Assembly: GCA_001695595.3 (NCBI GenBank)
Contig: MBPM02000047.1
Location: 248,001 to 312,000, forward strand
Length of the DNA stretch: 64,000 nt
Reading direction: 5' to 3'
Source of the DNA: Plasmopara viticola
Taxonomy: Eukaryota; Oomycota; Peronosporomycetes; Peronosporales; Peronosporaceae
Part shown: one piece after another, positions 58,196 to 64,000 of the stretch
Numbering within the stretch: the first letter of the stretch is position 1
Layout of the letters: each line of letters starts with the position of its first letter
Notes under the pieces: generated by a model
What the model saw: only the letters and a program-made list of their open reading frames with translations
The model's database searches: none
Told to the model about the DNA's origin: nothing
Translations under genes and position numbers: made by a program

Positions 58196-59325
58196 ATGTC
58201 GATTATAACAGTCTAGTCCTTAAAGCGTTTTGCTTTGTGAGCCATCGGATAATCAATAAAGTAATTGTAAACACGAGAGCTCGGGGTCATAACTAATCAG
58301 CATCAAATATTCACTTGACTGCAGACGATATCACTGTCTGCGCAATAATCACCTATTCCTAGTACTAATGATTATGTATTTTGGGAATATTTACTTTATT
58401 GCGCGAAAATATAATTCTATTACGTCACATAATAGTATTAAATGTGACTATCTACTTGACTTGTCCGCTTGCTTTCTTTATTAAAATTCACCTTTTATAC
58501 TTTAAGCCGCGTGCGCGACATTTATTTGAGAAGTCCAATGTGTACCTGTGTGTAGAGCACAATATTGAAAGTCAATTGTATGCACTAATTGTCGTTTTTC
58601 GTTTAGCTAGCTAGTAATGGAGCGTAGATCCTAATAAGCAAAATTGTTCATCTCGCCAGCATTTGAAACGCATCCGTATAACCAATACGTGCCGACTTAA
58701 CATTTGTGTATCTTTACTCTCGCGTCGTTCGACGGCGTCGGATGTACGATGATTATATGTCAATATTACTTCACATGCCTGTAAAAAATCTTTTTGTTAT
58801 TTCGCCTTGTCTAAAATTCATGATCAAGGGCTGTATTACTACCACCGCTATATTGAAAGATTTCAGTAATCTTCCATGACGCTTGGAGTCATGTTAGGTC
58901 CGACTATTTTTATAAAAAGAGCGTGTACGTACTACATCCAATTACGACAGCAGATAAAAACATTCTGTGTCATTGCCCTGAGAATTGGTCGTTTATTGAA
59001 TGTATAAATTTACGTGTCTTTACTCGCACCATGATAGTAAAGCGTGATTGTGTCTAAAAATTAAATATTTCAGCAGGGCCCGCACAAATAGCCTCCTTAT
59101 CTCTTGAAAATGGCTATATGATACTCCTTGTACCTTCTAAACGAGCTATAGATCTATGAGCTCATTAAGCTGGTTGTTTGCTCGTTATAGCTCTACAATA
59201 TTTGCGTCAGCCCGACAAAGTAGCCAGGACCGCATTCGCAGTAACGACATTACATTTTGGCCATTAAAGAGAGTTATAGATGTGATAATGGCTTTGAATC
59301 TATGATGAGATCAAATTTACGGAAC
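58196..59325. other. AT-rich gene-poor stretch
   Basis: No frame with a family signature, no RNA gene and no clear repeat boundary was seen. The frame at 58381-58614 has no recognisable features. Confidence 0.4.
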
Positions 59326-59329
59326 CGCT

Positions 59330-59765
59330 TATGGCTGAGGTAAGCCCTTATTCATGATGAAGCCAGCTTGGATTAATTCTGGATTCGCTGGGCGGATAGA
59401 AAGTCGGACGAAAATATTTGTCTGCTTCTTGTTCAAGACTAGCTCAGCACCGCCGCCACGGGTGGCTCGTGAATGCAAAGCTATAATAGCATTGCTCGCT
59501 GTCCAGCCCACTTCATATTTAAACTTGCCTTTTTAATGTCTTCCTTGAGCGCATACTTTGGATTTTGACTCAAAACTTCAGGATTGATTTTGGAAAAGAT
59601 TGGGGTGACGCCCTCCTTCCAAGCGGCGGCTTAATGCTCGCGCGCCTCGGGTTGGTGCTCTCGGGCATCTGCAGGTCTCTAACGAGTCTCACCCTCGACG
59701 CGACGGTCTCCAGCACCAGGGTGCCACCTGGGCCCTTACCAAGTCAGTGCTAAACAAAATAATGG
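59330..59765 (-). pseudogene. Unidentified coding relic with frameshift
   Basis: This GC-richer island in AT-rich DNA reads on the minus strand as a protein-like stretch that includes GVTPIFSKINPEVLSQNPKY. After a one-base shift at an A-run it continues in another frame with GKFKYEVGWTASNAIIALHS and RLSIRPANPELIQAGFIMNK to a stop at 59329. The amino acid composition is ordinary for a folded protein and both frames are long relative to local stop density. I do not recognise the family. A decayed gene or transposon fragment is likely. Confidence 0.4.
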
Positions 59766-61788
59766 AAGACCCTCACGACCTCGGTGCTGGCTGCACTGCC
59801 CGCCGAACGAGACCCGACGTATGCGGACACCACTCTATGCCGTGGACTAGCCAGACTGAGCCTAGCACGTGCATAACTTGGCAACGCGATAACGTAATAC
59901 AATACAAATACTTCACGATTGCTTTTGGTCCACGCTGCAAATTTGTTCAGCTTTAATCTTGGGTTCGTGATATGTTACGTAGTGCAAACATGACTTTTAC
60001 TCAAATTAAGCATGCATTTAATGACCAAGCTCATTGTCGTGTCTCTCTAGTCACAATATTTCTTGCTTGCCTTTTGTCCTTATCGATATGCGACTAATAC
60101 CTTAGTCGTGTTATTAGACAGAGTTATGTATATCCATGTGAAAGGTGTAACATTGAACAAGAGTGTCTGCGCTGCAGAGTGGACATCTTAGAATTCAACT
60201 TACTACGTACGAAGATCAAAATTGAATAAAGAGAGGCAGTATGATAGCTTGTGCATGTCACCCTCACCAATCAATAAGTCGCCATTCATGTGACGCATGC
60301 CATGACACATTTAATTGGACATTTGCATCGTCTGACGACGTCTAATGCACTTAAATGACAAAATCTTTAAATGTTAATGACAGGCAGCATCAAAACTCGT
60401 TTAAAACGGCTCAATGTCTAGAATTATTTATACATTTCGCGGAAATATGTTCCGCTCCTCTGACGTATTCTTCATTGATGGCTCAAAGTTTGAGTAATAT
60501 CACTCATTTAATTCTGATGCGATGATATATTTGCCTTAAGCTATATGCTATCGACGCTTCCGGCACGGGTAGGCCACCCTAAGTCCATCACTACAGCATC
60601 AAGTAACATAGCTATACCAGCCTCTGCTTCGATGTGACTGTCTGTACTAGTCTTGGCAGAATCATCACGGCTATAAGTTGAACCGCTAAAAAAATGCTGT
60701 ACTTGGCTCATCGATCAGATAAGGTTCTGCCTCGGCTTCACACTGCTGCCTGCTAGCAACTTAAACTTTAGCGAACTATACACACGAGTGCACCACTCTA
60801 CATTGTCGGGCGAGAATTGAAATTAGTGCAAGTGGCTACGACATACAATCAGGCGGCTGGATGTGTGAGCATCTGCTTGACTTTGCAGCCTAAAGTAGAA
60901 ATAAACTTCTGGCACGATAGGTTCGCGGCATACTTGTGTTTCTTATATGAGACAGAAGGCCAGGCGGGCCGACGACTGGAGTCAAGAATTGTTGTGTGTC
61001 TGACGTCTTCGAGAGCCGTTGCCAGAAGATCAAACGGACGCTAACGTAACTTAGCACACGAATCACGTGATAGTTTACGACGATAAGCTCGAGTGCATTA
61101 CCCGAAAGGCACTATTGGCAAAAGTGCGACATGTAACAAATCGTGTAGAGATCAAATACAACCGTCTAATACAAAACTCATATTGTGTAACGAAAATTCT
61201 TGAAAGCCAAAAGGTAGACGGCTCTAGCAAATTTACCAGGAGCATGGCCTCTCCTTTGACCAAATCCCGTTATGCCGCTACGATTACATAGCCTTATGTG
61301 TATGTGGGAGGTATCAAGTTGCTGGCACTACGCTTCCAGGATTTTAAGCTGCAACCTCATCGTTGGAAGGGTAAATTCTAACCAATTAGATTAATCGCGT
61401 GTGTCAAACTAAACACGATAAATCAAAAATTACAATCTTACAAACATGTAAGGCAAATACATTTACAAATCAGTAGCACGATTATATGGCAACTTACCTC
61501 TGAGCGGCTGAGGGGTCTGTCGCAGCTATTAATATGCATAGGTTGACCGCTATTATATAATATAAGTGCTATCGAGGCTGAGTAGTCTCGTGCTGTTTTT
61601 ATTTATTAGACCTACTAACAAGATCCGCCATAGAATGCAGCTAACAAAGCACCAGAATTTCACCAACAGAGAACGACCATGCAGCCGGATAAAGATTTGT
61701 GAGGGGTGTAATGTTGCTAGCACTGTCCATCTGGGAATAAAACTTTAATTTGTCATCAAGAGGTAAAGTCTTCAATATTAGACTAGCC
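59766..61788. other. AT-rich stretch without recognisable genes
   Basis: Short frames at 59747-59956, 60817-61044 and 61067-61291 show no family signature and look random. No RNA gene, array or transposon core was seen. Confidence 0.4.
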
Positions 61789-62070
61789 ATGCGCGCTATC
61801 CACCACTTAGCACGCCGTGTCATACAGAGCACGCTAAGCGCCGAATCAATCGAACTTAAAAGGCTAATACATTTATCTCTAGAAATTGCAGCAATGATTG
61901 ATACATATGATCACTTATCTACAAAAGTGTTAGGAAGCTTCACGGCTAGTTTCTCTCGACGTGACGCCACCCTCGTCAATGCAGTTGTATTAATTCTCTC
62001 GCTCTACTCATTAGCTCTCGCAGCTAGTATAATTTCTTAAGGATGGATGCCAAAGAGCACCAGATTGATC
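61789..62070 (+). pseudogene. Small membrane-protein-like ORF, tandem copy 1
   Basis: The ATG at 61789 opens 83 residues ending in a hydrophobic helix (NAVVLILSLYSLALAASIIS). The stop is at 62040. A short MDAKEHQ-coding piece follows at about 62045. The segment from RLIHLSLEIAAMIDTYDHLS onward is collinear with the sequence at 62252. Function is unknown. It could be the last part of a longer gene. Confidence 0.35.
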
Positions 62071-62251
62071 ACCATTAAAGACGCTTACAAGGACTGATGG
62101 AGAGTTGAGAGAGATTTCATGCTGCGTCACCAGGCTCTCGAATTTTAATAAAAAACTCTTATTATTAGACTGATGATGCGTGATTTGTACATTCTGAACA
62201 TAGGCGATCACGTTTATTATAAAAACAAACAGCCCCCATACAGCCTCAAGA

Positions 62252-62520
62252 AGGCTAAAGCATATACCCCTTATTATAGCACAGTTGCACGATATTCATG
62301 ATGCTCTCAGTCTTATGTTATTCTACGGCTTCGCTCGACGTGTCGCAGTCAACGCCAAAGCTATGTTTTTGAATTTTGTGCTATGCACTCTGGCTGTTGC
62401 AGCTATCTTCTTTATGCAAATGTCGCGGCATCAAGGCTGATGGATCTCATTCTTTACTTGCTTAGAAGATTTTTAAGCAAGGGTTGCCATAAGTGGGTGC
62501 TAAGGAGCATCAGTTAAAAA
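62252..62520 (+). pseudogene. Small membrane-protein-like relic, tandem copy 2
   Basis: The frame at 62252-62441 has RLKHIPLIIAQLHDIHDALS and then a hydrophobic segment (FLNFVLCTLAVAAIFF), with no ATG at its beginning. A GAKEHQ-coding piece lies at about 62496-62513. The order of elements is the same as in copy 1, about 390-450 bp downstream of it. Confidence 0.35.
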
Positions 62521-64000
62521 TGGTTTATGCAAATCCAAAGTAGCATTTCATTAATTGATGAAGCGTCCAGGTGAGCTTCTTATACGTCGCATTGCTCACA
62601 AGCCGACAAACGTCAGCGAGTCTGCACATTACATGGCCTTCAAGACGTCGTACGGCTATGCACTACCTTGATATGTCATTTTGAAATGCCGTCATCGCTT
62701 ACAAAAATCTTCATCACTACATTGCAAACCGCCTCACTCTATGGCTTTATCGCGTCTGTGCACGCCGACGAGCATGGATCGTGCTGTTCTGAGGCCTTGA
62801 AAAGTCTTAACCATTTGAAACGCTTTTTCGAATGGCTGAGTAGACATTTATCTGCAACAAATCGGTAAAGCGGCCAACGGTTTGGGACGAAGCTCCGGAT
62901 GGGTCGAGAACAAAAGTCGATAATAAACCTTTAAAAGGTTTGAGAAAGGCATTATGTTGCTTGCACGAGGCTGCCGGGACTACAAATTCTAAACGCATCG
63001 TCGAAGAGGATCAGCCTAAACCATTTGATTTATTTTCCTGTCTTTACACACTTGAGAAAGCCATGTCATACAGCGCACAGTAAATAAAAAAACAGCTATG
63101 GTACAAACTCTAAGGAATTTCAAAATTAACGTGGCAGCACAATAATTAATATATTTCGTATCTGGATTGACAGAAAATGTAGTACATATGATTTATGAAG
63201 CAGTATTCAGGTCTATTGCGGTAAGCGGCAAATGCGAATGATTCAGCACTGCTAAATTTCCCACTCATAGCTGGCTGTAGCAGATCGGGCCTTTTCGTTT
63301 GTGGTGATCACAGTGAATTGTCACCTGCTTCTCGTTGCTCTCTTATATAAAACGTTAGACTCGACCCCTTTTCGAACCTGCATAGAGAAATCAATTATCT
63401 TAAATATGCTTGTTGGCAGTGACAATGGCTAAGAGGCTTGTCACCAGACAGTCCTGACGTAAATGACGAGGAGCGACGCGAGCGCTCCGGTGAACACTGG
63501 CCTGGATCTACGCCTTCAAAGGCTGCAAAAATGTCTTAGGCTAGCGATAGGTGTTCAAAGCCACCTTGCCAACCGGGATAGCGTCCCGAAAATCATCATA
63601 TGTAGAGCCAGCCTCACCGTATGAGCAAAAGGTTCGCCCAAACGAATAGGGAGCTCCATGGCTGATCGGGCAAAGACCCGACCCAAGGCGCTCGGAATTT
63701 TTTTGGGTGCGCATTAGTGAGTGAAGGCACCAGCGCAATATTTGAAAGTTTGTGACTCACCCAACATCCGTGGGCACAATGCGACTAATGAAGATTATGG
63801 CACTGAGCAGTACACTCATTTGCTTTGCTCGTCGCGAGGGCTCTCCGGAAGCCACTCTTCGCGTGGCTTGTATGCAAAGGGCTTAAATAAGATATAGATA
63901 TTGATCTAGTTTAAGTAAACGGCGGCTATGCGTATGCTTTAAGTACCGCATCAAGTTGCGCCTAAAAATCTCGCTCGGCATCGAAAGAAGCCAGAAGACG
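62521..64000. other. Gene-poor stretch at right edge
   Basis: No gene can be supported. A minus-strand frame at 63738-63541 lies in a GC-richer patch (63430-63740) and may be another relic, but no family is recognisable. Confidence 0.35.

Noticed and set aside
62880..63000. Possible Copia reverse transcriptase motif (KALCCLHEAAG)
   Set aside because: It resembles the KALYGLKQA motif only weakly, with no supporting pol sequence on either side.
1..64000. CRISPR arrays, rRNA or tRNA genes, bacterial operons
   Set aside because: No regularly spaced short direct repeats, no rRNA or cloverleaf-like sequence seen; spliced genes show eukaryotic DNA.

Overview
The window looks like nuclear DNA of a plant-pathogenic oomycete (Phytophthora or downy-mildew type). 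This is inferred from several features together: short GT-AG introns of about 60-95 bp, tightly packed housekeeping genes, an old Ty3/gypsy element, and very large intronless genes for secreted fibronectin type III (FN3) proteins. No species is claimed.

Positions 1-7500 form a gene-dense housekeeping block. It holds the 5' exons of a PRC1/MAP65/Ase1-like microtubule bundler (minus strand, running off the left edge) and a divergent 40S ribosomal protein SA (uS2) gene. These are followed by a PWWP / AT-hook / TFIIS-type chromatin protein in the LEDGF/HDGF style, a five-exon twinfilin, and SRP19, which is convergent with twinfilin.

Positions 7896-52460 are dominated by two giant genes arranged tail to tail. 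Copy A (plus, 7896-30125) is one uninterrupted reading frame of about 7,409 residues. Copy B (minus, 52460-30296) is its paralogue of almost equal length, broken near its middle by one extra base in a run of four C (plus strand, 41090-41093). Only about 170 bp separate the stop codons, so the locus is an inverted repeat with arms of about 22 kb. Each protein begins with a signal peptide, shows no membrane anchor at the C-terminus, and carries about 15 FN3 domains and about 37 copies of a beta-rich repeat of roughly 100 residues. In many FN3 domains the repeats sit inside the domain, between its N-terminal and C-terminal halves. In one case about 14 repeats (about 6.5 kb of coding sequence) separate the halves. 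A 13-residue motif starting E-[VI/E]-Q is tandemly repeated nine times at one place and three times at another. The arms are clearly diverged over most of their length but nearly identical in two blocks, which suggests recent gene conversion. This pair is the most unusual system in the window.

Positions 52500-64000 are AT-rich and gene-poor. They hold a decayed gypsy-type LTR element with direct LTR-like ends near 53.0-53.3 kb and 57.9-58.2 kb. Its pol fragments lie on the minus strand and a gag capsid-like piece lies on the plus strand, so the interior is rearranged. Beyond it are unidentified coding relics, including a frameshifted fragment at 59.33-59.76 kb and two diverged tandem copies of a small membrane-protein-like sequence at 61.8-62.5 kb. 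I found no tRNA, rRNA, CRISPR array or prokaryotic-type operon.
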